Assembly: GCA_034430555.1 (NCBI GenBank)
Contig: DAOUEM010000495.1
Span: 14,482-78,481 of the forward strand
Length of the DNA stretch: 64,000 nt
Source of the DNA: DAOTXK01 sp034430555
GTDB taxonomy: Bacteria > Chloroflexota > Anaerolineae > Aggregatilineales > Ch27
Direction of reading: 5' to 3'
Shown: piece by piece, positions 1 to 8,764 of the stretch
Layout of the letters: every line of letters begins with the position of its first letter
Numbering within the stretch: position 1 is the first letter of the stretch
Position numbers and translations under genes: made by a program
Notes under the pieces: generated by a model
Told to the model about the DNA's origin: nothing
Database searches by the model: none
The model's input: only the letters and a program-made list of their open reading frames with translations

Positions 1-116
1 ATCCCCGGCAAACGCGCAGTTTTCCTGGCAGCAGCCTCTGGCAGAGGCCTGGCAACGGGCCAGGTTCTACAGCATAATCCGGGCACGTTTTTCCTCACCT
101 CAAAAAGGTTAGTAGC
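1..116. other. Upstream edge sequence, no gene assigned
   Basis: This stretch precedes the first gene. Plus frames 1 and 2 are open from the window edge to a TGA at 118-120 and a TAG at 110-112, so it may hold the last codons of an upstream gene. The fragment is too short to recognise. An AAGG about 8 bases before the ATG at 117 may serve as the ribosome binding site of the GH31 gene. Confidence 0.3.
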
Positions 117-2768
117 ATGAGCGATATCAGCCCCCACTTTCGCATCCCAATGGCACCCGCCGCCGACCCGGCTGCCGTCGTCAGCGGGCCGCAGGTGCGG
201 TTTACGGTGCTCACTTCGCGCCTGCTGCGGCTGGAAACCAGCCCGACCGGCCATTTCGAGGACCGGGCCAGCCAGCCCTTCTGGTACCGGCGGCAGCCCG
301 TGCCGGAATACCAGGTCACACAGGACGATAACCACATCGAGATCATTACTGCGGACCTGCACCTGCGCTACGAGACCCGGACCGGTCCTTTCACGCCCGA
401 TTCGCTCAAAATTACCCTGCACGAGGACGGCACCGTCTGGCACTACGGCGATGCGAATCCCGGCAACCTGCGGGGCACCACCCGCACGCTGGACAACATC
501 GACGGCGCGCTGCCGCTGGAACCAGGGCTGCTCTCGCGGGCCGGGTGGGCGATAGTAGATGACTCAAGCACCCTGGTTTTTGACGAGAACTGCTGGCTGA
601 CCATACGCGAGCCGGGGGGCCAGGACCTCTACTTCTTCGGCTACGGGCGCGATTACGGGGCCTGCCTGCGCGATTACGCTGCCCTGACCGGCCCGGTCCC
701 ACTGCTGCCGCGCTGGGCGCTGGGCAACTGGTGGAGCCGCTTCTGGCCCTACAGCGACGCGGAACTGACCGGCTTGATGCAGGACTTCGCCGCGCACGAG
801 GTGCCGCTCAGCGTGTGCATCGTCGACATCGACTGGCACATCCGGCAGACGGGCAACGAGTCCGGTGGCTGGACGGGCTACACCTGGAACCGCGACCTGT
901 TCCCCGACCCGGCGGGCTTCATTCGCTGGCTGCACGACCACGACCTCAAAACCGCGCTCAACCTGCACCCGGCGGACGGCATCCACCCGCACGAGGCCCA
1001 GTACGAAGAGATGGCGCTGGCCCTGGACGTCGACCCGGCCAGTCAGGAACCGGTGCCCTTCGACATCGCCAGACCGCGCTTCACCAAAGCCTACTTCGAA
1101 ATCCTGCACCACCCGCTGGAAGCACAAGGCGTGGACTTCTGGTGGATGGACTGGCAGCAGGGCACGCAAAGCAAGATGCCCGGCCTGGACCCGCTGTGGT
1201 GGCTCAACCACCTGCATTTTTACGACCTGGGGCGCAATGGCCGTAAGCGCCCGTTCATCTTCTCGCGGTGGGGCGGGCTGGGCAACCACCGCTACCCCAT
1301 CGGCTTCTCCGGCGACACGGTGATCTCCTGGGAGTCGCTGGCCTACCAGCCCTTCTTCACGGCGACGGCGGCCAACGTGCTCTACGGCTGGTGGAGCCAC
1401 GATATCGGCGGGCACCTGGGCGGCATCGAAGACCCGGAGCTGTACACCCGCTGGGTGCAGTACGGCGTCTTCAGCCCGATCAATCGGCTGCACAGCACGG
1501 CCAACCCCTTCCACGAGCGGCGGCCCTGGGGTTACGACCGCGAAGTGGCGCACCTCACGAAGGATGCCATGCAGCTCCGCCACGCCCTGGTCCCCTACCT
1601 GTACACGATGGCCTGGCGCTGCCACCGGGAAGCCGCGCCGCCCATCGCGCCCATGTACCACGAACATCCCGAACGTGAGGAAGCCTACTTCTGCCCCAAC
1701 CAGTATACGTTCGGCAGTGAGCTGATTGCCGCGCCGTACATCGCCCCCGCCGATCCCGACACACGGCTGAGCCGGCAGGTGGTCTGGCTGCCGCCGGGCG
1801 ACTGGTTCGGCTTTTTCGACGGGCAGTATTACCAGGGCGATACCTGGACGGCCTGTTATGGCGGGCTGGATGACATCCCGGTGTTTGCCAGGGCGGGCGC
1901 GATCGTGCCGCTGGGGCCGAAGTCCGGCGCGTTTGGCGTCGCCAATCCCGACCACCTGACGGTCAATATTTTCCCCGGCGCGGACAACACCTTCGTGCTG
2001 TACGAAGACGACGGCGAAACGTCGGCCTTTAACGAGCGGCGTTACGCGCTGACCACCTTCGTCCAGGCGTGGCAGGAGCGGCGGCTGGCCTTCGGCATCG
2101 AACCGGTGGCCGGCGACGTGACGCAGGCGCCCGCCCGGCGCAGCTATACCCTGGTTTTCCGCGGCTTACACCGGCCGGCGCAGGTCGCGCTGACCGTCAA
2201 CGGGGCCAGCCTGATGCCGGATGTCGCCTATGACGAAACAACCGACACGCTGACGGTAACCGGCCTCTCGCTCACGCCCGCCGACCGCCTGTCGCTGACG
2301 CTGGTCGCCGACGCCGGTTCGCTGCTGTGCCGGCGCGACCGGGCCGCTCAAACCTGCCTCAAGCTGCTGAAGGCGTTCAAGGCCGAGAGTTGGGCCAAAC
2401 GCAGCCTGTACGAACGGCTGGCGGAACTGGCCGGCGCGGAGGGGAACTACAACCTCCAACCTTTATTGGATGAATGGGCGCAGCTGGAGCCGGCCCATCT
2501 CCAGGCGCTGGTCGAAGTGATCACGGGAGCAGGCATGGTCCACCTCACCAACACCGACGACGAACTGCTCGTCCTGTGGAACAACCGCCGCTCCCCCGAC
2601 GTGCGCTACCAGTGGTACATCAAGGATCACCCCTTCCGCTCCCGGACGGCGGACGGCCCCGTGCCCCGCTCTTCGGCCATCAACCTGACGGCGGTGCAGC
2701 CTATCAAGTGGAAGCTCAAGGTGGATTACGCGGGCCTGGTGAGCGTGGTCCTGGGGGGCGAGCGCTGA
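117..2768 (+). CDS. Glycoside hydrolase family 31 (alpha-glucosidase/alpha-xylosidase type)
   Basis: This 883-residue protein is a retaining alpha-glycosidase of family GH31, a (beta/alpha)8 barrel flanked by beta-sandwich domains. The motif WWMDWQQG places the nucleophile aspartate at about residue 345, and the downstream FSGDTVISWESL segment gives the general acid at about residue 400. The N-terminal 190 residues fit the usual GH31 beta-sandwich, and residues 545-640 with VLYEDDGETSAFNE fit the proximal C-terminal domain. Residues from about 740 form an extra tail ending in a sandwich-like segment. No signal peptide is seen, so it probably acts in the cytoplasm on imported oligosaccharides. 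The next gene overlaps its stop codon. Substrate is not predictable within GH31: alpha-glucose, alpha-xylose and others are all possible. Confidence 0.9.
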   Translation: MSDISPHFRIPMAPAADPAAVVSGPQVRFTVLTSRLLRLETSPTGHFEDRASQPFWYRRQPVPEYQVTQDDNHIEIITADLHLRYETRTGPFTPDSLKITLHEDGTVWHYGDANPGNLRGTTRTLDNIDGALPLEPGLLSRAGWAIVDDSSTLVFDENCWLTIREPGGQDLYFFGYGRDYGACLRDYAALTGPVPLLPRWALGNWWSRFWPYSDAELTGLMQDFAAHEVPLSVCIVDIDWHIRQTGNESGGWTGYTWNRDLFPDPAGFIRWLHDHDLKTALNLHPADGIHPHEAQYEEMALALDVDPASQEPVPFDIARPRFTKAYFEILHHPLEAQGVDFWWMDWQQGTQSKMPGLDPLWWLNHLHFYDLGRNGRKRPFIFSRWGGLGNHRYPIGFSGDTVISWESLAYQPFFTATAANVLYGWWSHDIGGHLGGIEDPELYTRWVQYGVFSPINRLHSTANPFHERRPWGYDREVAHLTKDAMQLRHALVPYLYTMAWRCHREAAPPIAPMYHEHPEREEAYFCPNQYTFGSELIAAPYIAPADPDTRLSRQVVWLPPGDWFGFFDGQYYQGDTWTACYGGLDDIPVFARAGAIVPLGPKSGAFGVANPDHLTVNIFPGADNTFVLYEDDGETSAFNERRYALTTFVQAWQERRLAFGIEPVAGDVTQAPARRSYTLVFRGLHRPAQVALTVNGASLMPDVAYDETTDTLTVTGLSLTPADRLSLTLVADAGSLLCRRDRAAQTCLKLLKAFKAESWAKRSLYERLAELAGAEGNYNLQPLLDEWAQLEPAHLQALVEVITGAGMVHLTNTDDELLVLWNNRRSPDVRYQWYIKDHPFRSRTADGPVPRSSAINLTAVQPIKWKLKVDYAGLVSVVLGGER

Positions 2769-3754
2769 TGAGTATGCACATCGACCTGCCCGACCTGGGC
2801 CGTTTTTCGCCGAATTCCGGCCTGGTGGCGCTGGACAGTTGCAGCGACGGGCGGCACGCGGTCGGGCGGGATGGCGTGACGGCCATCGCGGCCACCGGCG
2901 ACGGCAAGGTCGAGTTCATCGGCTGGGCAGACCACACGCTGGCCTATGTCAAATCGGCGATGGGCTACCCGGCCTACTACCCCGTGCACCCGGTGGCGCT
3001 GGAGAAACCGGTCCGGGCAGTGCTGATGGACCTGGACGGCACCAGCGTGCGCAGCGAGGACTTCTGGGTGTGGATCATCCAGCAGACCATCGGCACGCTG
3101 CGCGGCGACCCGGCCTTCGAGCTGGCGGATGCCGACCTGCCGTATGTGTCCGGACACAGCGTCTCCGAGCATTTGCAGTACGGCATCGAGCGGTACTGCC
3201 CGGAAAAAACAGTGGAAGAAGCACGGCGCGCCTACTTCGCCCATACGCACCGCGAGATGCAGGCCATCCTGGCGGGGGAGGGCCGGGCCGACGCCTTCGT
3301 GCCCACGCCGGGCCTGAAGGACTTCCTGCTGGCGCTCAAGGACCGGGGTATCAAGATCGGGCTGGTGACCTCCGGCCTGTACGAAAAAGCCTACCCGGAG
3401 ATCGTGTCGGCCTTCCGCCAGTTGAAGATGGGCGCGCCGGAGGACTTCTACGATACGATCATCACGGCGGGTTACCCGCTGCGACCGGGCAGCACGGGCA
3501 CGCTGGGCGAACTCTCGCCCAAGCCGCATCCCTGGCTCTATGCGGAGACATGCCGGGTGGGGCTGGGTTTGCCGTTCGAGGCGCGAGGGAAGGTGGTCGG
3601 CATCGAAGACAGCGGGGCGGGCGTGTGCAGCATCCGGCTGGCCGGCTTCACCACGATCGGGCTGGCCGGGGGCAACATCATCGAGAGCGGCACGCGCGCC
3701 CTGTGCGACTTTTACGCGGGTACGTTCGAGGCGATCCTGGCCTACCTGGACTGA
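2768..3754 (+). CDS. HAD-family hydrolase, beta-phosphoglucomutase-like
   Basis: This 328-residue protein belongs to the haloacid dehalogenase superfamily (phosphatases and phosphoglucomutases). Motif I is MDLDGT with the nucleophile aspartate at about residue 88. Motif II is VTSG in LVTSGLYEKAYPE, the motif III lysine lies in LSPKPHPWLY, and motif IV is GIEDSGAG. An alpha-helical cap with SGHSVSEHL sits between motifs I and II, as in beta-phosphoglucomutase. About 80 residues precede the HAD core, which is unusual and of unknown role. The ATG overlaps the GH31 stop (ATGA arrangement), so the two genes are probably translationally coupled. It may handle sugar phosphates released from GH31 products, but a plain phosphatase role is equally possible. 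Confidence 0.8.
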   Translation: MSMHIDLPDLGRFSPNSGLVALDSCSDGRHAVGRDGVTAIAATGDGKVEFIGWADHTLAYVKSAMGYPAYYPVHPVALEKPVRAVLMDLDGTSVRSEDFWVWIIQQTIGTLRGDPAFELADADLPYVSGHSVSEHLQYGIERYCPEKTVEEARRAYFAHTHREMQAILAGEGRADAFVPTPGLKDFLLALKDRGIKIGLVTSGLYEKAYPEIVSAFRQLKMGAPEDFYDTIITAGYPLRPGSTGTLGELSPKPHPWLYAETCRVGLGLPFEARGKVVGIEDSGAGVCSIRLAGFTTIGLAGGNIIESGTRALCDFYAGTFEAILAYLD

Positions 3755-3807
3755 GCCGGGATCGCTGTTTGAAAACCTGATATCGTCCAAAGAGGGGGAA
3801 GGCGCTG

Positions 3808-5259
3808 ATGGCCGAGACACACGTGATCGCCGTTGACCTGGGTGCGGAGTCGGGGCGCGTGATGCGCGTGGGCTTCGACGGAGCGGCGCTCAGCCTGGCG
3901 GAAGTGTACCGTTTTCCCAACGTGCCGGTCGAGGTGCGGGGCACGCTCTACTGGGATGTCCTGCGCCTGTGGCAGGCGATCACGACCGGCATCCAGGCGG
4001 CAGGCGAGGCCGCCGCGGCAGGCAAGGCCGCCGGCATCGGCGTGGACACCTGGGGCGTCGACTTCGCCCTGCTGGACCGCGACGGCAATCTGCTGGCCAA
4101 CCCGGTCCACTACCGGGACAGCCGCACCGACGGTTTGATGGACTGGGTATTTGAGCGGGTGCCGCGCCGGGCCGTCTTCCAGCGGACGGGCATCCAGTTT
4201 ATGCAGCTCAATACCCTGTACCAACTGGCCGCGCTGGTCCGGGCGGGCAGTCCCCTGCTGGACTATGCAGAGACGCTGCTCACCATCCCCAACCTGCTCA
4301 ACTACTGGCTGTGTGGGGCGCGTCTCAACGAGTTCACCCACGCCACGACCACCCAGTGCTTCAACCCGCTGCTGGCCGACTGGGACCGCGCTACGCTGGA
4401 ACCACTGGGCATCCCGGCGGACCTGTTCGCGCCGGTGGCCCAGCCGGGGACGCAGATCGGCCAATACCAGGGCATCCCGGTGATCCTGCCGGCCACCCAC
4501 GATACGGGCAGCGCCGTGGTGGCCGTGCCCGCCCGCACGCCCAACTTCGCCTACCTCAGCAGCGGCACCTGGAGCCTGATCGGCCTGGAAGTCACCGAAC
4601 CGGTCATCGACGACCGCTCCTACGCGGCCAACGTCACCAACGAGGGCGGGGTCGGCGGCACCTACCGCCTGCTGAAAAACGTGATGGGCCTATGGCTGGC
4701 CCAGCAGTGCCGTTTTACCTGGCGCGGCGAAGGCCAGGAGTATAGTTGGGACGAGCTGACCGCCGCGGCTGCCGATGCGCCGCCCTTCCGCTGCCTGATC
4801 GATCCCGACGACCCGGCCTTCCTGCCGCCCGGCGATATGCCCGCCCGCATCCGCGAGTACTGCCGGCGCACGGGCCAGCCCGCCCCGGAGACGGTGGGCC
4901 AGTTCATGCGGGCTGTTTACGAAAGCCTGGCGCTCAAATACCGCCATGCGCTGGACCAACTCACCACCCTGGCCGGACGCCCGGTGGATCGCCTGCATAT
5001 CATCGGCGGCGGGGCGCGGGCCACCATCCTGTGCCAGATGACGGCCGACGCCACCGGGCAGACCGTGGTCGCCGGGCCGTACGAGGCCACCGCGCTCGGC
5101 AACGGCATCGTGCAGTTGATCACGCTGGGACGTATCGCCGACGTAGCGCAGGCGCGAGCACTCTTGAGCGATACGACGGAGGAGATCGCCATCTACGAGC
5201 CGCAGGCCACCGCCTGGGATGAGGCTTACGGGCGCTTCCGGGCGCTGCTGAATCCGTAG
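3808..5259 (+). CDS. rhaB: Rhamnulokinase (FGGY family carbohydrate kinase)
   Basis: This 483-residue FGGY kinase phosphorylates L-rhamnulose, or a related deoxy-ketose such as L-fuculose, at C1. The N-terminal phosphate loop is AVDLGAESGRVM, typical of rhamnulokinases. GVDTWGVDFALLD and HYRDSRTDG form the sugar site, SSGTWSLIGLE is the second ATPase motif, and GGGARATILCQMTADATG with GPYEATALGN is the adenosine segment. Length matches the family (about 480-490). A GAGGGGGAAGG stretch before the ATG is a strong ribosome binding site. The gene lies 53 bases after the HAD gene and before an aldehyde oxidoreductase and two class II aldolases, which fits a kinase-aldolase route from L-rhamnose or L-fucose. 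No isomerase is in the window. Fuculokinase is the main alternative. Confidence 0.85.
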   Translation: MAETHVIAVDLGAESGRVMRVGFDGAALSLAEVYRFPNVPVEVRGTLYWDVLRLWQAITTGIQAAGEAAAAGKAAGIGVDTWGVDFALLDRDGNLLANPVHYRDSRTDGLMDWVFERVPRRAVFQRTGIQFMQLNTLYQLAALVRAGSPLLDYAETLLTIPNLLNYWLCGARLNEFTHATTTQCFNPLLADWDRATLEPLGIPADLFAPVAQPGTQIGQYQGIPVILPATHDTGSAVVAVPARTPNFAYLSSGTWSLIGLEVTEPVIDDRSYAANVTNEGGVGGTYRLLKNVMGLWLAQQCRFTWRGEGQEYSWDELTAAAADAPPFRCLIDPDDPAFLPPGDMPARIREYCRRTGQPAPETVGQFMRAVYESLALKYRHALDQLTTLAGRPVDRLHIIGGGARATILCQMTADATGQTVVAGPYEATALGNGIVQLITLGRIADVAQARALLSDTTEEIAIYEPQATAWDEAYGRFRALLNP

Positions 5260-5483
5260 CACCCGGTAGAAGCGGCATTTGTGAGGAACGTGTAATCGAC
5301 TTTGGGCCGAATGACGCAACGACCCACCGTTGATTCGTGTTACCCTGTTATGAGGATCCCCTATTGGGGAATGAAGCCCCCGCCAACCGCTCACTCGTCG
5401 CCGCCTGCGTGGGGCATGACCGTGCCAATGATATGCCATCGAGCAGGTGGCATCGACAATCAGACACCAGGGAGAAATGACTT

Positions 5484-7283
5484 ATGGAAGGCTGGGCTGG
5501 AAAAATACTGGAACTCAACCTGACCGACGGTTCGGTCGCCGACACGCCGCTCGATATGGAGATGGCCCGCCTGTTCCTGGGGGGCCGCGGCCTGGGCGCA
5601 CGGCTGCTGTGGGACCTGGTCGGGCCGGAAGTAGCGCCGCTCTCGCCGGAGAACGTGCTGATCTTCGCCACCGGGCCGCTCACCGCCAGCGGCGCACAGA
5701 CCAGCAACCGCTTCTCCGTCAGCACCAAAAGCCCGCTGACCGGCACCATCCTGGATGCCAACAGCGGCGGCTGGTGGGGCATGCAGTTCAAGCGCACTGG
5801 CTACGACGTCCTGATCGTGCGCGGTAAGGCGGCGCGCCCGACCTGGATCGAGATCACCCCGGCGGGGATAACGTTCCACGAAGCCGACGATTTGTGGGGG
5901 CAGAGCGTCTTCGCCACGACGGAAGCCCTCGGTCAGAACAACAACCGCCGCAACGTGCTGTGCATCGGCCCGGCGGGCGAAAACCTGGGCCTGATGGCCG
6001 CCATCATGAACGACGGCACGCGCTCACTGGCGCGGGGCGGTCCCGGCGCGGTGATGGGCAGCAAAAACCTCAAGGCCATCGTGGTGGAAGGCCAAGAAAA
6101 GAACCAGCCCAAGGACAAAGACCAGTTTAAGTTCGTGCTGTACGAGACGAACAAGATGATCAAACAAAGCCCGCTGACCTCCAAGGCGCTGCCGGAGTTC
6201 GGCACGGCGGCGGTGATGAACGTGGTCAATGAGATCGGCGCGCTGCCCACCCGCAACTTCCAGCAGAGCCAGTTCGAGGGCGCGGATAACATCAGCGGCG
6301 AGCGCATGACCGAGACCATCCTGGTGCGCAAGCAGGCCTGCTGGGCCTGCCCGATCGCCTGCACGCGCGTCACCAAGACCTCCCGCGCCGAGGGCGAAGG
6401 CCCGGAGTACGAATCGACGTGGGCGCTGGGCGCGCAGTGCGGCATCGACGACCTGGAGTTGATCGCGGAAGCCAACTACCTGTGCAATGACATGGGGCTG
6501 GATACCATCTCGACGGGCAATACCATCGGCTGCGCCATGGAACTGGCCCAGCGCGGCCTGATCAAGACCGACCTGGCCTTCGGGCGGGCCGACCTGCTGG
6601 CCGACACCATCCGCGATATCGCCTACCGCCGCGGCCTGGGCGACGACATGGCCGAAGGCAGCTACCGCTTCGCCGAAAAGTACGGCGCGGCGGAGTTCTC
6701 CATGACCGCTAAAAAACTGGAGCTGCCCGCTTACGATCCGCGCGGCATGCAGGGCCAGGGTCTGCTCTATGCGACCTCCAACCGGGGCGGCTGCCACATG
6801 CGCGGCAACATGCTCGGCCCGGAGGTGCTGGCGCTGCCCCGCCTGGTCGACCGGCTGGCGACGCAGGGTAAAGCCGGCATCGTGGCCCGCCACCAGGACA
6901 CCGCCGCCGTGGTGGACAGCCTGGTCGTGTGTAAATTCACCAACATGGCCGTGGCCGAGGAGTACTTCGCCCGCCAGTTGACGGCCATCACCGGCATCAC
7001 CTTCACCGCCGCCGACCTGAGCCGCATCGGCGAGCGCATCTACGTGCTGGAACGCCTCTACAACCTGCGGGAAGGCTTCACCCGCGCCGACGATACGCTG
7101 CCGGACCGCCTGCTCAACGAGCCGGTGACCGACGGCCCCAGCGCCGGGTTCACCGTCAACCTGGAACCGATGCTGGCAGAATATTACGCCTTCCGTGGCT
7201 GGGACCAGGACGGCGTGCCCACGGCGGAGACCCTCAAACTGTTCGAACTCGACTCACTGGTCACAGCGCCGGAAGGAGCCTGA
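5484..7283 (+). CDS. Aldehyde:ferredoxin oxidoreductase family protein (tungstopterin type)
   Basis: This 599-residue protein belongs to the AOR family, which oxidises aldehydes to acids with ferredoxin and uses a tungsten (or molybdenum) bis-pterin plus a [4Fe-4S] cluster. The cluster ligands are visible as CWACPIAC (Cys286, Cys289, Cys293) with a distal Cys near residue 483. The N-terminal MEGWAGKILELNLTDGSV and FLGGRGLGARLLW segments are typical of the family start, and the length matches. It lies between rhamnulokinase and two class II aldolases and ends 2 bases before the first aldolase. The inferred substrate is therefore L-lactaldehyde released by aldol cleavage, which would give lactate plus reduced ferredoxin. 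The AOR assignment is strong; the substrate is inference. Expression may start in the 224-base gap after rhaB. Confidence 0.9.
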   Translation: MEGWAGKILELNLTDGSVADTPLDMEMARLFLGGRGLGARLLWDLVGPEVAPLSPENVLIFATGPLTASGAQTSNRFSVSTKSPLTGTILDANSGGWWGMQFKRTGYDVLIVRGKAARPTWIEITPAGITFHEADDLWGQSVFATTEALGQNNNRRNVLCIGPAGENLGLMAAIMNDGTRSLARGGPGAVMGSKNLKAIVVEGQEKNQPKDKDQFKFVLYETNKMIKQSPLTSKALPEFGTAAVMNVVNEIGALPTRNFQQSQFEGADNISGERMTETILVRKQACWACPIACTRVTKTSRAEGEGPEYESTWALGAQCGIDDLELIAEANYLCNDMGLDTISTGNTIGCAMELAQRGLIKTDLAFGRADLLADTIRDIAYRRGLGDDMAEGSYRFAEKYGAAEFSMTAKKLELPAYDPRGMQGQGLLYATSNRGGCHMRGNMLGPEVLALPRLVDRLATQGKAGIVARHQDTAAVVDSLVVCKFTNMAVAEEYFARQLTAITGITFTAADLSRIGERIYVLERLYNLREGFTRADDTLPDRLLNEPVTDGPSAGFTVNLEPMLAEYYAFRGWDQDGVPTAETLKLFELDSLVTAPEGA

Positions 7284-7285
7284 AG

Positions 7286-7897
7286 ATGATCGACCAACGC
7301 CTCTATGAAGAATTCCGCGATATCGGGCGGGACATTTTTGTCACCGGGATGACCAGCACGCACGGCGGTAACATGAGCGTGCGCGTGGGCGACAAGATCA
7401 TCATCAAGCGGCGCGGTGCGCAGTTCGGGCGGCTCAAGCCCAGCGACTTCGTGGAGACCAGCCTCTATGGCCGGGACAGCGGCATCATGCGGGCCAGCAG
7501 CGAGCTGATCGTGCACCGCGCCATCTACCACAAAACGTCGGCCCTGGCGGTGATCCACTCCCACCCGCGCACGGCCATTGCGCTCAGCCTCAGCCGCGAT
7601 GAGATCATCCCCATCGACGTGGAAGGCTCCTACGTGCTGCACAAGGTGCCGGTCATCGCCACGGAACACGCCTCCGGTTCGCAGGAGATGGCCGACATCA
7701 TCTCGGATACGCTGTGCGAGTACAAGATTTGCATGCAGCGCGGGCACGGTTGTTTCGCCACCGGGCAGATGCTGGAAGAAGCGCTCCAGTGGATTTCCTG
7801 CCTGGAGGAAGCCAGCGACATCATCCTGGAGCATAAGCTGCTGGGCGAAGAGCGCATCGAGTTCCGCCGCCACAGCGACGCCTACAGCAACTGGTAA
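7286..7897 (+). CDS. Class II aldolase, L-fuculose-1-phosphate aldolase-like
   Basis: This 203-residue zinc aldolase cleaves ketose 1-phosphates to DHAP and an aldehyde such as L-lactaldehyde. The catalytic and metal residues are easy to place: Glu73 in ASSELIV, His91 and His93 in HSHP, and His154 in RGHGCF. This spacing is almost the same as that known for E. coli FucA. The N-terminal STHGGNMSVR is the phosphate-binding glycine-rich segment. It starts 2 bases after the aldehyde oxidoreductase stop, so the two are very likely co-transcribed and co-translated. A three-copy 13-bp tandem repeat covers the stop codon. Rhamnulose-, fuculose- and ribulose-phosphate aldolases share the fold, so the exact sugar is uncertain. 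Confidence 0.85.
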   Translation: MIDQRLYEEFRDIGRDIFVTGMTSTHGGNMSVRVGDKIIIKRRGAQFGRLKPSDFVETSLYGRDSGIMRASSELIVHRAIYHKTSALAVIHSHPRTAIALSLSRDEIIPIDVEGSYVLHKVPVIATEHASGSQEMADIISDTLCEYKICMQRGHGCFATGQMLEEALQWISCLEEASDIILEHKLLGEERIEFRRHSDAYSNW

Positions 7898-7929
7898 ACG
7901 CCGCTGGTAAACGCCGCTGGTAAACGCCG
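7891..7929. repeat. Three perfect 13-bp tandem copies over a stop codon
   Basis: The unit CTGGTAAACGCCG occurs three times head to tail. Its first copy contains the aldolase stop codon TAA at 7895-7897. Because 13 is not a multiple of 3, the TAAs at 7895, 7908 and 7921 fall in three different reading frames. Confidence 0.95.
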
Positions 7930-8018
7930 TGATTAGCGCCGCACGAAGGCGGGCAAACACCATCGAACGCGGGGGCAATGCGGCGCCCTAGTGAAACGGT
8001 TTTATATGGGGATAATCC

Positions 8019-8669
8019 ATGACCTACCAACTCTGGGACGAATGGGAGCAACGCAAACGCATCTGCGAGATCGGCAAGCGGCTCTACCAGCTGTTCTTCA
8101 TCGCCGGCAACGACGGCAACCTCTCGGCCCGCCTCAACGACGGCGAAATCCTGATGACGCCCACCGGCATCAGCAAAGGCTTCCTGGAGCCGGAGCACCT
8201 GCTCAAGATCACGCCGGACGGCGACCTGATCAGCGGGCACAAGGACTTCGTGCCGTCCTCGGAGTTCCGCATGCACCTGGTGATCTACCAGCACCGCCCG
8301 GACGTGCGGGCCGTGGTGCACGCCCACCCGCCCACCGCGACCGGGTTCGCCGTGGCCGGCAAGGGGTTGGAACAGCCCTTCCTGCCGGAAGTGGTGGTCC
8401 GCACCGGCCCGACGCCGCTGGTACCTTACACCATCCCCGGCGGCGACGAGCTGCCCCTGTCGCTGGTGCCCTACCTGAAGAACCACGATACGCTGCTGAT
8501 CGGCAATCATGGCGTGGTGGCTTACGGCAAAACGCTGACCGAGGCCCACTACAACCTGGAAACCATCGAGTTGAACGCGCGCATCTACCTGACGGCCTCG
8601 CAACTGGGGCACGTCAACTACCTGGACGCGGAGCAGGTCGCCGCCCTGGAAGCACGGTACAAAGCCTGA
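8019..8669 (+). CDS. Class II aldolase/adducin family protein, second copy
   Basis: This 216-residue protein is a second class II aldolase, clearly a different lineage from the first one 121 bases upstream. Glu82 in PSSEFRMH, His101 and His103 in VHAHPPTA and His164 in GNHGVV supply the expected catalytic base and zinc ligands. AGNDGNLSARLNDGEILMTPTG is the phosphate-binding loop. The sequence resembles fuculose/rhamnulose-1-phosphate aldolases and the related methylthioribulose-phosphate dehydratases, which share all of these residues. Two paralogues in one operon may split work between sugars or stereoisomers. The gap before it carries only the 13-bp tandem repeat. Assignment to the superfamily is firm, the substrate is not. 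Confidence 0.82.
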   Translation: MTYQLWDEWEQRKRICEIGKRLYQLFFIAGNDGNLSARLNDGEILMTPTGISKGFLEPEHLLKITPDGDLISGHKDFVPSSEFRMHLVIYQHRPDVRAVVHAHPPTATGFAVAGKGLEQPFLPEVVVRTGPTPLVPYTIPGGDELPLSLVPYLKNHDTLLIGNHGVVAYGKTLTEAHYNLETIELNARIYLTASQLGHVNYLDAEQVAALEARYKA

Positions 8670-8697
8670 AGCGCCGAATTAGACATCGGATGTGCGG

Positions 8698-8703
8698 TAT
8701 AAT
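8698..8703 (+). promoter_or_regulatory. Candidate -10 box (TATAAT) for the SulP gene
   Basis: A consensus TATAAT lies 61 bases before the SulP start codon in the short gap after the second aldolase. No good -35 is visible at the expected distance. The box suggests that the SulP gene has its own promoter. Confidence 0.35.
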
Positions 8704-8764
8704 CAACTGGTCAGGCGGTCGATAAGCCACCGCCTGCTCGGCGTTAGATCGAAAGTATGTTGAC

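Noticed and set aside
7891..7929. Tandem repeats considered as a CRISPR array
   Set aside because: Units are short and directly adjacent with no spacers. No cas genes are in the window.
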